Positions 44,259 through 53,048 of a stretch of DNA of 64,000 bases are shown here, piece by piece. This DNA is from Pseudarthrobacter sp. NIBRBAC000502772 (GTDB lineage: Bacteria > Actinomycetota > Actinomycetes > Actinomycetales > Micrococcaceae), in NCBI RefSeq assembly GCF_006517235.1, contig NZ_CP041188.1, forward strand, positions 992,001-1,056,000. The letters are read 5' to 3'. Position 1 is the stretch's first letter; each line of letters starts with the position of its first letter. The notes below the pieces were generated by a model. That model ran no database searches. It was given only the letters and a program-made list of their open reading frames with translations, and was not told the DNA's origin. The translations under genes and the position numbers were made by a program.

Positions 44259-45785
44259 ATGAAGTTAGGTCCCAAGGCGGCAGCAGCTGCTATTCTCGTC
44301 AGCGCTGGACTGGCGCTGACGGCCTGCGGCGGCGCCGCAGGTGGCACCGGTACGGCAGCAGCCAAAACAACAACGCTGACCCTCGGAGCCGTTTCGGAAA
44401 TCCGCTCCTGGGACCCGGCCCAGGCCCACGTTGGGCACGCCCTGCAGCCGTACCAGGCAGCGTATGACTCCCTGCTCCTGCGGCAGCCGGACGGCAAGCT
44501 CAGCCCCATGCTGGCCACCGAGTGGAAGTACAACGACGCCAACACTAAGCTCACCGTTGACCTCCGTACGGACGTGACCTTCAGCGACGGCGCCAAGTTC
44601 GACGCCGAAGCGGCCAAGGCGAACCTGGACCACTTCAAAAAGGCCAACGGTCCGCAGATGGCCCAGCTGACCGCGGTCTCCGACGTCGCAGTAGTGGATG
44701 CTGACACCATCGAACTGAACCTGACTACTCCGGATCCCTCTTTAGAGTTCTACCTCAGCCAGGCTGCCGGCCTAATGGGCAGCCCCAAGGCGCTGGGCAC
44801 CGAAGCCATCAAGACCGAGCCCGTAGGCAGCGGACCGTATGTCATGGACAAGGCCGCCACAGTGAAGGACTCGCAGTCTGTGTTCACCGCCCGCAAGGAC
44901 TACTGGAACAAAGACCTCCAGAAGTTCCAGAAGGTCACCTTTAAGACCCTTATTGACCTGACCGCCCGCACCAACGCCCTGGTTTCGGGACAGATTGACG
45001 CCACCCTCCTGGATCCCAAGACCGGCAAACAGGCCGAAGGCGCCAAGATGAAGTTGGTAGCCACCGAGGTGGACTGGCAGGGCCTCCTCTTGCTGGACCG
45101 CGACGGTACCAAGAACCCCGCACTGGCGAACGTCAAGGTCCGCCAGGCCATCAACTACGCCTTTGACCGCAAGACCATTGTGGAACAGGTCCTCCTCGGC
45201 CAAGGCACCCCGACGTCGCAGCCGTTCGGCAAGGCCAGCGGGGCCTGGACCGAAGAGCTGGAGAACTACTACAGCTACGATCCGGCCAAGGCCAAGGCCC
45301 TCCTGAAGGAAGCCGGCTACGAGACCGGCGTTGTCCTCGACATCCCGTCGGTTCCGGGCTGGGAAACCCAGCTCGCGGTGATCAAGCAGCAGCTGGCGGA
45401 CGTTGGAATCACCGTGAACATTGGTGCCGCCATCACCAACACGTTCACCAGCGATGTCGCCGCCCAGAAGTTCACCACTATGTTCTTCTCCCTCTTCCAG
45501 GGTGAGCCGTGGGTTGCTACCAACCAGATCATCTCCACGAAGGCCCTCTACAACCCGTTCAAGAACACCACTCCCGAGCTGCAGGCCAAGATCGATGCAG
45601 TCGAGAAGGGCGGCAAGGACGCTGGCAAGCTGGCCCAGGAAGTCAACAAGTACGTAGTGGAGCAGGCCTGGTTCGCCCCGATGTTCCGCGTGAACCAGAT
45701 GTACTACCACAACGCCAAGGTCACGGTGGAACCCCAGGTCCAGCAGGCCGTTCCGTCGATCTACAACTACTCGCCCGCCAAGTAA
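44259..45785 (+). CDS. ABC transporter substrate-binding lipoprotein (SBP_bac_5), sugar-acid island
   Basis: 508 residues. The lipobox LALTAC gives lipid-Cys23. SBP_bac_5 segments include LTVDLRTDVTFSDGAKFDAE near residue 90, the VGSGPYVM near 190 and NVKVRQAINYAFDRKTIVEQ near 300. CAGGAGCC lies before ATG 44259. All transporter subunits follow, flanked by sugar isomerase/oxidoreductase genes, and the operator family is shared with uronate genes, so the substrate should be a sugar-acid glycoside and not a peptide (inference). Confidence 0.86.
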   Translation: MKLGPKAAAAAILVSAGLALTACGGAAGGTGTAAAKTTTLTLGAVSEIRSWDPAQAHVGHALQPYQAAYDSLLLRQPDGKLSPMLATEWKYNDANTKLTVDLRTDVTFSDGAKFDAEAAKANLDHFKKANGPQMAQLTAVSDVAVVDADTIELNLTTPDPSLEFYLSQAAGLMGSPKALGTEAIKTEPVGSGPYVMDKAATVKDSQSVFTARKDYWNKDLQKFQKVTFKTLIDLTARTNALVSGQIDATLLDPKTGKQAEGAKMKLVATEVDWQGLLLLDRDGTKNPALANVKVRQAINYAFDRKTIVEQVLLGQGTPTSQPFGKASGAWTEELENYYSYDPAKAKALLKEAGYETGVVLDIPSVPGWETQLAVIKQQLADVGITVNIGAAITNTFTSDVAAQKFTTMFFSLFQGEPWVATNQIISTKALYNPFKNTTPELQAKIDAVEKGGKDAGKLAQEVNKYVVEQAWFAPMFRVNQMYYHNAKVTVEPQVQQAVPSIYNYSPAK

Positions 45786-45832
45786 CCCGCAAAGAAGCAC
45801 CGGGCACGTAGCCACACAAATTCAGGCGCAGG

Positions 45833-45863
45833 TCCGGTAGCCCACCAACGGTGGGCTACCGGA
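45833..45863 (+). terminator. Intercistronic hairpin after the island binding-protein gene
   Basis: TCCGGTAGCCCACC (45833-45846) pairs perfectly with 45850-45863 around a three-base loop. It is placed as in the other two importer operons, between binding-protein and permease genes. Confidence 0.8.
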
Positions 45864-45901
45864 TCGGGCAACCAATCCATGCCAGTTCAATGGAGCCAGC
45901 A

Positions 45902-46843
45902 ATGATCACTTTCATCCTTAAACGCCTCGGCAGCGGACTCGTAGTCCTGTTCGCCGTCTCGATCCTCGTTTTTTCCCTGCTCTACGTATCGAGCGGCAGC
46001 ATTGCGCGGAACATCCTGGGCGACCAGGCCACGCCGGATCAGCTGGCCGTGAAGGAAGCCGAGTTGGGACTCGACCAGCCCATCATCACCCGCTACTTCA
46101 GCTGGCTCGCGGGCGCCTTACAGGGGGATCTGGGAACATCCTGGTTCACCTCTGAGCCCGTCGCCCACGCGCTGGCCACGCGCATCCCGGTCACCATGAC
46201 CATGGTGATTGCGGCCATGCTCCTGATCTCCATCATCGCCACCCTCATCGGCGTGGCCGCTGCAGTGAAGCGCGGCTGGGTGGACCGCGTGGTCCAGATC
46301 GGTGCCATCATCGGCGACTCCGTCCCCGGCTTTGTCATCGGCATCATCCTGGTGACCATCCTTGCTATCCAGATGGGCCTTTTCCCCGCCACCAGTACCA
46401 TCTCGCCCGGTGTCGGCGCGGACGCCTGGGTGCTTTCCCTGACCCTTCCGGTGATCGCCCTACTGATCAACGGAGTGACCGGCGGTGCCCAGCAGATCCG
46501 AAGCGCCGTCATCAAGCAGCTCGAACGCGATTACGTGCGCACACTGCGCAGCCGCGGCATCGGTGAGCGCGAGGTCCTGTTCAAGCACGTCCTGCGAAGC
46601 GCCGCCCCGGCGGGACTAACCGTGCTCAGCCTGCAGCTGATCGGCATGCTCGGCGGTGTGGTCATCATCGAGCAGATCTTTGCTCTCCCCGGCATGGGGC
46701 CATTGGCCGTAGCCGCCACCAGCCAGAGTGACCAGCCAGTGGTCATGGGCGTTGTTATGTACACCGTCGCCGTTGTCATTGTGGTCAACCTCATCGTTGA
46801 CCTGCTCAACGGCTGGCTTAACCCGAAGGTGCGTGCCTCGTGA
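45902..46843 (+). CDS. ABC transporter permease, DppB type (sugar-acid island)
   Basis: 313 residues with the standard opening MITFILKRLGSGLVVLF, six membrane helices and the coupling-helix region RSRGIGEREVLFKHVLRSA near residue 220. ATG 45902 is preceded by GGAGCC; the start at 45851 overlaps the hairpin. It overlaps the next gene by four bases. Confidence 0.87.
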   Translation: MITFILKRLGSGLVVLFAVSILVFSLLYVSSGSIARNILGDQATPDQLAVKEAELGLDQPIITRYFSWLAGALQGDLGTSWFTSEPVAHALATRIPVTMTMVIAAMLLISIIATLIGVAAAVKRGWVDRVVQIGAIIGDSVPGFVIGIILVTILAIQMGLFPATSTISPGVGADAWVLSLTLPVIALLINGVTGGAQQIRSAVIKQLERDYVRTLRSRGIGEREVLFKHVLRSAAPAGLTVLSLQLIGMLGGVVIIEQIFALPGMGPLAVAATSQSDQPVVMGVVMYTVAVVIVVNLIVDLLNGWLNPKVRAS

Positions 46844-48729
46844 CCGAGTCCGTCGAAACCTCAGCCCTGACACCCGCACCCGGTACAACTGCACCGGGTA
46901 CGTCAGGCCAGACCGGAACTGTCGTCCGGTCAACAGTCCTCAAACGGCTGTTTAAGAATCCCATGGGCATCATCGCCATCGCCATCCTTCTGACCATGGC
47001 CGGCATGGCCGTCTTCGCCGATGTCCTGGCCCCGTTCGATGAAAACTTCGCCAACATCTCCAAGACTCTCGCAGCCCCCGACGCGGTTAACATCCTGGGC
47101 ACTGACAGCTCTGGCCGTGACGTTTGGAGCCGGCTGCTCTTCGGGGCGCAGCTGACCCTCAGCTCTGCGCTCCTGTGCGCCGCCGTCGCCATCGCGATCG
47201 GCCTGCCCGCCGGCCTCGTGGCCGGCTACTACGCCGGCAAGTTCGAAGCCGTCTCCAACTGGGTGGTCAGCATCCTCATGAGCCTGCCTGGCCTGATCGT
47301 CCTGCTGACTATCCGGGCCGCTTTCGGTCCGTCAGTCTGGATTGCCATGATCGCGTTCGGTGTGCTGATCAGCCCCTCCTACTTCCGCCTGACGCGCTCA
47401 GCGGTACAGTCGGTCCGCAACGAGCTCTACGTTGATGCCGCCCGCGTCTCCGGGCTGTCAGACCTCAGCATCATCACCCGCCACATCTTCTCCGTGGTCC
47501 GCGCGCCCATCATCATCCAGACGGCCGCGATCGCCGGCGTCGCCATCGCCATCCAGTCCGGACTCGAGTTCCTGGGCCTGGGCGATCCGGCCAAGGCCAC
47601 CTGGGGTGTGATGCTCAGCGAAGGCTTCAAGAACGTCTACCTCACCCCGACGCTGCTTTTCTGGCCTGCATTTGCCATGGCGCTGACCATCGGTGCACTT
47701 GTCCTCTTGGGCAACGCCATCCGCGACGCCCTCGAAGACGGCGAAAAGATCAAGCACCGCAGGCAGAAAGCCCATCAGGCCGAAGATGCTGCCGCAGCCA
47801 GCGCCGCCAAGTCAGCGCGCAAGACCATCGCCGCCGTCGAGGCCGGAACCGAACACCACCTCGTGAAGGTGACCAACCTCGGCGTCGGTTACCCCCAGGC
47901 GGACGGATCCATCAAGAAGGTCGTGGACGACGTCTCGTTCCATGTGGATCGCGGCGAAATCCTCGGCATCGTGGGCGAATCCGGTTCGGGTAAGTCCCAG
48001 ACCGCCTTCTCCATCCTGGGCCTGCTGCCGGACACCGCACGCATCGTGGGCGGGGCCATCCAGTTCGATGGCAACTACACCGTCGCGCCAGGCGACGAAA
48101 AGGTGAACCAGGAACGACTCTCCAAGCTGCGCGGCAAACGCATCTCCTACATCCCGCAGGAACCCATGAGCAACCTGGACCCCGCGTTCACTATTGGCTA
48201 CCAGTTGGTGACGCCCATGGTGCGTGTCCTGGGAATCTCCAAGGCAGAGGCCACAGTGCGGGCCATGAAGCTGCTGTCCGACGTCGGCATCGTCAGCCCG
48301 GACCGGACCTTCAGGGCGTACCCCCACGAGGTCTCCGGCGGCATGGCCCAGCGCGTGCTGATTGCCGGCGCCATCAGCTGCGAACCGGACCTCATCATTG
48401 CCGATGAGCCCACCACGGCACTGGACGTTACGGTCCAGGCCGATGTGCTGGACCTGCTGCGGGATCTCCAGCGCCGGCTCGGCGTCGGCATCATCCTGGT
48501 GACCCACAACTTCGGCGTGGTGGCTGACCTCTGCGACCGTGTAGTGGTCATGCAGAACGGCCGGCTGGTGGAGGAAGGCCCCGTGCGGGACATCCTGCGC
48601 GAACCCAAGGAAACCTACACCCAGACCCTGCTGGCATCCATGCTCGAAGGCAAGGAACCCATGTCCATGCTCGTGCCCGCCACCGCGTCTGCAACTGCGT
48701 CGTCAACTGCCAAGGAGAACGTACTGTGA
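46840..48729 (+). CDS. Fused ABC permease (DppC) and ATP-binding (DppD) protein
   Basis: 629 residues in one frame. Residues 1-300 are a DppC-type permease: helix near 45-65, the LGTDSSGRDVWSRLLFGAQ signature near 87 and coupling-helix region near 205. A charged linker of about 40 residues (IKHRRQKAHQAEDAAAASAA) leads to an ATPase with Walker A GESGSGKSQ near 385, signature VSGGMAQR near 500 and Walker B LIIADEPTTAL near 520. The chain has no internal stop and the overlaps with both neighbours are intact, so this is a real fusion. It ties subunit stoichiometry at one permease to one ATPase. Confidence 0.88.
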   Translation: MTESVETSALTPAPGTTAPGTSGQTGTVVRSTVLKRLFKNPMGIIAIAILLTMAGMAVFADVLAPFDENFANISKTLAAPDAVNILGTDSSGRDVWSRLLFGAQLTLSSALLCAAVAIAIGLPAGLVAGYYAGKFEAVSNWVVSILMSLPGLIVLLTIRAAFGPSVWIAMIAFGVLISPSYFRLTRSAVQSVRNELYVDAARVSGLSDLSIITRHIFSVVRAPIIIQTAAIAGVAIAIQSGLEFLGLGDPAKATWGVMLSEGFKNVYLTPTLLFWPAFAMALTIGALVLLGNAIRDALEDGEKIKHRRQKAHQAEDAAAASAAKSARKTIAAVEAGTEHHLVKVTNLGVGYPQADGSIKKVVDDVSFHVDRGEILGIVGESGSGKSQTAFSILGLLPDTARIVGGAIQFDGNYTVAPGDEKVNQERLSKLRGKRISYIPQEPMSNLDPAFTIGYQLVTPMVRVLGISKAEATVRAMKLLSDVGIVSPDRTFRAYPHEVSGGMAQRVLIAGAISCEPDLIIADEPTTALDVTVQADVLDLLRDLQRRLGVGIILVTHNFGVVADLCDRVVVMQNGRLVEEGPVRDILREPKETYTQTLLASMLEGKEPMSMLVPATASATASSTAKENVL

Positions 48730-49631
48730 CCGAAACTGCAGCCTTGCGCGCCGCGGAGTCAGCCCCGGCACGCCGAGAACTTCTTCGGGTGGACAACCTG
48801 GTGGTGGAGTACGCCGGCAAGGGGTTCAGGGCACGGAAATTCCGTGCCCTGACGGATATCAACATCAGCATCGGCCAGGGCGAGACCCTGGGCCTGGTAG
48901 GGGAGTCGGGCTCCGGCAAGACCACCCTCGGCCGGGCTGTGCTGGGACTCGCGCCCGTGAGCGGCGGCAAGATCACCTTCGAAGGCCAGGACATCAGCCA
49001 CGCCACACGCAAACAGCGCCGCGTCCTGAGCCGCGACATGCAGGTGGTCTTCCAGGATCCGTACACCTCCTTGAACCCCGCCCTGGAGATCGGAGACATC
49101 CTTGCCGAACCGCTGGGCGTCCAGGGCATGGAACAAGCAGCAGCCAAGAAGCGTGTCAAAGAACTCCTGGACCAGGTGGGCTTGCCGTCAGACGCCATCC
49201 ACCGTCTCCCGCGGGAATTCAGCGGTGGCCAGCGCCAGCGCGTGGCCATCGCCCGTGCACTGGCCCTGTCCCCGAAGCTCATCGTCTGTGATGAGCCTGT
49301 CAGTGCCCTGGACCTCTCCACCCAGGCACGGGTCCTGGATCTGTTCCTGCAGATCCAAAGAGACACCGGGGTGTCCTACCTTTTTGTCTCCCACGACCTT
49401 GACGTGGTCCGCCACATCAGCCACCGTGTAGCCGTGATGTACCGCGGAGAAATTGTGGAGCAGGGCCCGGCCGACGTCGTCACCCGCGACCCCGAACACC
49501 CCTACACCCAGCGGCTGCTGCTCGCTTCCCCGGTGCCGGACCCGGACCGCCAGGAAAAGCGCCGCGCTGACCGGCACCGGCTGCTTGAAGAGCAGCGCAT
49601 ACAGGCCGAACAGGCTGGCGTCCCCGCCTAA
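48726..49631 (+). CDS. ABC transporter ATP-binding protein, DppF type (sugar-acid island)
   Basis: 301 residues. Walker A GESGSGKTT, the Q-loop QVVFQDPYTSLNP, signature FSGGQRQR and a Walker B in which the segment reads LIVCDEPVSAL. It partners the ATPase half of the fused protein. GTG 48726 overlaps the preceding stop. It is the last gene of the importer operon before the second isomerase. Confidence 0.88.
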   Translation: MTETAALRAAESAPARRELLRVDNLVVEYAGKGFRARKFRALTDINISIGQGETLGLVGESGSGKTTLGRAVLGLAPVSGGKITFEGQDISHATRKQRRVLSRDMQVVFQDPYTSLNPALEIGDILAEPLGVQGMEQAAAKKRVKELLDQVGLPSDAIHRLPREFSGGQRQRVAIARALALSPKLIVCDEPVSALDLSTQARVLDLFLQIQRDTGVSYLFVSHDLDVVRHISHRVAVMYRGEIVEQGPADVVTRDPEHPYTQRLLLASPVPDPDRQEKRRADRHRLLEEQRIQAEQAGVPA

Positions 49632-49678
49632 GGCCGGACCAGACTTTATACAACAGCGAACAAACCATGGAGGAAAAA

Positions 49679-50539
49679 GTGGCCAAAATTGGCGTACAGG
49701 CAATGATGCTGAAGGACAGCTTCACCGAAATCGGGGCGTTCGAAACGCTCCGCAAGGTCAGCGGGATCGGCTACAACGCCGTCGAGATCTCCCAGATCCC
49801 GATGACGCCGGAAAACGTCGCCGAGCTGGACCGCTCCCGCAGCGAGCTGGGCATGGACATCGCGGCCCTGTCCGTGGCCATGGAAACCCCCAAAGGTCGG
49901 CCCGGCGACTCCCTGGCAGAGCACTTCGACAAGATTGTGGACGATGCCAAGCGGCTGGATTCGAAACTGCTGCGGATCGGCATGCTGCCGTTCCCCGCGA
50001 TGAAGTCGATCGGCGCCGTGGTTGACTTCGCCAAGCAGGCCAACGAATACGCCGAACGGCTGCAGGAGCAGGGCCTGGGCCTGTACTACCACAACCACCA
50101 CATCGAGTTCGCGAAGTTCGACGGCAAGTACATGCTGGACATCATCGCCGAGAACTCCCCGGCCATGGGCATGGAAATCGATGTGCACTGGGTACAGCGC
50201 GGCGGCCTGGACCCGGTCCGTACCCTCGAGAAGTACGCCGGCCGCACGGCCATGGTCCACCTCAAGGACTACCGCATCGGCGAACTGCCCGAGTCGGCCT
50301 TCGGGTTGCTGGACTCAGGGGACGTCGCCGGATTCATGGCGGAGTTCAAGAACGTCGTCCAGTTCGCCGAAGTTGGGGAAGGCAACCTCGACTTCGCCTC
50401 CATCATCCCGGCCGCGCAGGCCGCCGGCGCGCAGTACCTGCTGGTGGAGCAGGACGAACTCTACGGCCGCACGGTCTGGGAAGCGCTGCAGACCTCCTAC
50501 GACAACCTGGTTGCCATGGGCCAGTCCGAACTCTTCTAA
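49679..50539 (+). CDS. Sugar phosphate isomerase/epimerase TIM-barrel protein (pair 2)
   Basis: 286 residues. Metal-binding segments are YYHNHHIEF near residue 138, MEIDVHWVQ near 165, VHLKDYR near 192 and VEQDE near 255, as in IolE/xylose-isomerase-like proteins. GTG 49679 sits five bases after GGAGG; the ATG at 49667 overlaps that RBS and is rejected. A Gfo/Idh/MocA gene follows after 92 bases, repeating the arrangement of pair 1 on the other side of the importer. The substrate is unknown. Confidence 0.83.
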   Translation: MAKIGVQAMMLKDSFTEIGAFETLRKVSGIGYNAVEISQIPMTPENVAELDRSRSELGMDIAALSVAMETPKGRPGDSLAEHFDKIVDDAKRLDSKLLRIGMLPFPAMKSIGAVVDFAKQANEYAERLQEQGLGLYYHNHHIEFAKFDGKYMLDIIAENSPAMGMEIDVHWVQRGGLDPVRTLEKYAGRTAMVHLKDYRIGELPESAFGLLDSGDVAGFMAEFKNVVQFAEVGEGNLDFASIIPAAQAAGAQYLLVEQDELYGRTVWEALQTSYDNLVAMGQSELF

Positions 50540-50631
50540 CCAGACCGCTTCTGGTTTCGACAAGTTCAACCAACGAAACACAAGCTCAACCGACGGAACA
50601 CAAGCCCACCAACGAAGAAGGATAAATAACT

Positions 50632-51798
50632 GTGAGCAAGAAAGTACGCCTCGGCATCATCGGCCTGGGCCAGCAGGGCGGCGCCTACGCCAAGTTCATC
50701 ACGGACGGCATGGTCCCCAACATGGTGATCGGGGCCATCTGCGACACCGATCCGGCCAAGAAGGAACTCGCCTCCGCCACGTACCCGGACGCTCCCTTTT
50801 ATGACGACTACATCGCCATGCTGGAAAGCGGAGACGTTGACGCCGTCGTGACCTGCGTGCCGCACTTCCTGCACCCGGAAATGGGCATCGAGACTCTCAA
50901 GCGCAACATCCACGCGCTGGTGGAGAAGCCGGCAGGCGTCTACACCAAGCAGGTCAAGGAACTGAACGAGTTCGCGGCCTCCAAGCCGGAACTCTCCTTC
51001 GGCATCATGTTCAACCAGCGCAACAACCCGCTGTACAAGAAGCTCAAAGAGATTGTGGAAAACGGCGAGATCGGCAAGATCCGCCGCAGCAACTGGATCA
51101 TCACTAACTGGTGGCGCCCCCAGGGCTACTACAACTCCAGCGAGTGGCGCGCAACGTGGGGCGGCGAAGGTGGCGGCGTCCTGGTCAACCAGGCTCCGCA
51201 CCAGCTGGACCTGTGGCAGTGGATCTGCGGCGTGCCGAAGTCCGTCTACTCCAAGGTTTCCTTCGGCTTCCGCCGCGACATCGCCGTCGAAGATGAAGTC
51301 ACCGCAGTAGTTGACTACGGAGACGGCGTCACCGGCGTATTTGTCACCGCCACGCACGATCTGACCGGGACTGACCGCTTCGAGATCCTGGGCGACCAGG
51401 GCAAGATCGTCGTCGAGGGCAGCAAGACCGCCACCGTGACGCGCCTGCACAAGCCGGAGCGCGAACTCAGCGACGGCATGGGCATGGACGATGTCCGCAA
51501 GCTCTTTATGGGCGAGCTGAACCCGGAGCAGTACTACACCACCGAGGTCATCGAATTTGAGTCCGTCTGGGGTGGGCAGCACGCCGGTGTCCTGGAGAAC
51601 TTCGCCGCAAACATCCTGGACGGCACACCGCTGCTGGCTCCGGGCTCGGACGGCATCAACGGAGTCCGCCTGGCCAACGCCATCCACCTCTCCGCCTGGA
51701 CCGGTAAGGAAGTTGGACTGGACTTCGACGAGAACGAGTTCCTCGCCGAGCTCAATAAGCGCATCGCCGAAGAGGGCAAGTTCCCGCAGCGCACGTAA
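50632..51798 (+). CDS. Gfo/Idh/MocA-family oxidoreductase (pair 2)
   Basis: 388 residues. Rossmann motif GIIGLGQQGGAYAKF, EKP motif LVEKPAGVYTKQVKEL near residue 103, and a C-terminal GGEGGGVLVNQAPHQLDLWQ segment with the conserved Asp/His positions. AAGGA lies before GTG 50632. Its closest architectural relatives act on levoglucosan, inositols or glycoside 3-OH groups; pairing with a TIM-barrel protein supports oxidation-assisted glycoside processing (inference). Confidence 0.86.
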   Translation: MSKKVRLGIIGLGQQGGAYAKFITDGMVPNMVIGAICDTDPAKKELASATYPDAPFYDDYIAMLESGDVDAVVTCVPHFLHPEMGIETLKRNIHALVEKPAGVYTKQVKELNEFAASKPELSFGIMFNQRNNPLYKKLKEIVENGEIGKIRRSNWIITNWWRPQGYYNSSEWRATWGGEGGGVLVNQAPHQLDLWQWICGVPKSVYSKVSFGFRRDIAVEDEVTAVVDYGDGVTGVFVTATHDLTGTDRFEILGDQGKIVVEGSKTATVTRLHKPERELSDGMGMDDVRKLFMGELNPEQYYTTEVIEFESVWGGQHAGVLENFAANILDGTPLLAPGSDGINGVRLANAIHLSAWTGKEVGLDFDENEFLAELNKRIAEEGKFPQRT

Positions 51799-51827
51799 CG
51801 TCCCGGGTCAGCAGCGAAGCTGAGGTA

Positions 51828-51869
51828 GCAGCTGTGGCCGTTTTGGACCATCAAAACGGCCACAGCTGC
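51828..51869. terminator. Hairpin closing the importer operon
   Basis: An 18-bp perfect stem (51828-51845 with 51852-51869) has a six-base loop. Its inner part GGCCGTTTTG/CAAAACGGCC equals the inner part of the dispersed palindromic repeats, though the outer arms differ. Confidence 0.75.
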
Positions 51870-51905
51870 GACCTGCTTGAGTGGTTTCATCGTTAGGATG
51901 GGGCG

Positions 51906-52967
51906 GTGACTGAACCCCAAACGCCGGACGCCGCCCCATCAACGGGGTCGGTCAAAAAGCACGGCCGCGACGGCAAATCCAACGCCACCATCTACGACAT
52001 CGCCAAGAGGGCCGGCGTCAACGCGTCCACGGTTTCGCGGGCGCTCAGCAAACCGGGCAGGGTCAGCTCCAAAACACAAAAGCTCATCGAGGATGCGGCC
52101 GCCGAGCTGAACTACCAGGTCAATCCGTTCGCGCGCGCGCTTCCCACGGGCAAGACCAATACGTTCGGCCTCATCGTCGCGGACATTACCAACCCCACCT
52201 TCTTTAACATCATCCGCGGCGCCGAGACCACTGCAACCAGCCGGGACTACACCCTGGTGCTCGCCGAGTCGGCGGAGTCCTCGGCAACTGAACTGACTGC
52301 CGCCCGGCGGCTCATGGCCACCGTGGACGGCCTTATCCTGGCGAGCCCGCGCATGGACGATGACAACATCCGCGCCCTGGCCCAAGACAAACCCGTGGTG
52401 GTCATCAACCGCGAGGTGGAGGGCGTGCCGTGCGTGGTGCCGGACGTCAACAAGGGGATCAGCGAGGCGGTCCGCAGCCTGGCCGCCAACGGCCACACGA
52501 AGGTTGCCTATGTGGCGGGGCCCCCGGAATCCTGGATGTCCGAACGCCGGTGGGAGGGTGTGCAGGCAGCCTGCGACTGGTCCCGGCTCGAGGCAGTGCG
52601 GCTCGAATCCACGAAACCAACGGTCGACGGCGGCCGGAAGACTGCGCGTGATGTCCGCGCCAGCGGCGCCACCGCGGTCCTGACGTACAACGACCTGCTG
52701 GCCATTGGGCTCATGCAGGAGCTTCAGGCTGCCGGCGTGGTGGTGCCCGACCACATCAGCATCATCGGCTTTGATGACATTTTCGGCGCGGATTTCACGA
52801 CGCCACCGCTTACCACCGTGCGGTCGCCGCTGGGGGAGTGCGGCGAGGCAGCCGCCAAGCGCCTGCTGGACTTTCTTCACGGAAGCGGGGAACAGTCCGG
52901 CACCTTGAGCGTCGAGACTGAGCTGGTGCTGCGCGGGTCCAGCGGTAGGATCCTGCCCGCGAAGTGA
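51906..52967 (+). CDS. LacI-family regulator within the sugar-acid island
   Basis: 353 residues. After a 22-residue basic tail the helix-turn-helix is TIYDIAKRAGVNASTVSRALS and a sugar-sensing domain follows. Recognition residues Ala-Ser match the regulator at 40956. GTG 51906 has only a weak GGAT-rich leader. The uxaC operator (53004) lies 36 bases after its stop. It is likely to control the uronate genes to its right. Confidence 0.87.
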   Translation: MTEPQTPDAAPSTGSVKKHGRDGKSNATIYDIAKRAGVNASTVSRALSKPGRVSSKTQKLIEDAAAELNYQVNPFARALPTGKTNTFGLIVADITNPTFFNIIRGAETTATSRDYTLVLAESAESSATELTAARRLMATVDGLILASPRMDDDNIRALAQDKPVVVINREVEGVPCVVPDVNKGISEAVRSLAANGHTKVAYVAGPPESWMSERRWEGVQAACDWSRLEAVRLESTKPTVDGGRKTARDVRASGATAVLTYNDLLAIGLMQELQAAGVVVPDHISIIGFDDIFGADFTTPPLTTVRSPLGECGEAAAKRLLDFLHGSGEQSGTLSVETELVLRGSSGRILPAK

Positions 52968-53003
52968 GTCCGGGCAGGGCCCATTCCATCGTTTGGCAAA
53001 TCA

Positions 53004-53042
53004 TGGCAACCGGTTGACAAAACTCGGCGCCCGGCAGATTAT
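53004..53042 (+). promoter_or_regulatory. Operator and promoter of uxaC, predicting a leaderless mRNA
   Basis: The operator TGGCAACCGGTTGACA (53004-53019) contains -35 TTGACA (53014-53019), and GATTAT (53037-53042) follows after 17 bases. The -10 ends six bases before the ATG, so transcription would begin on the start codon. Confidence 0.65.
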
Positions 53043-53048
53043 TGATCT

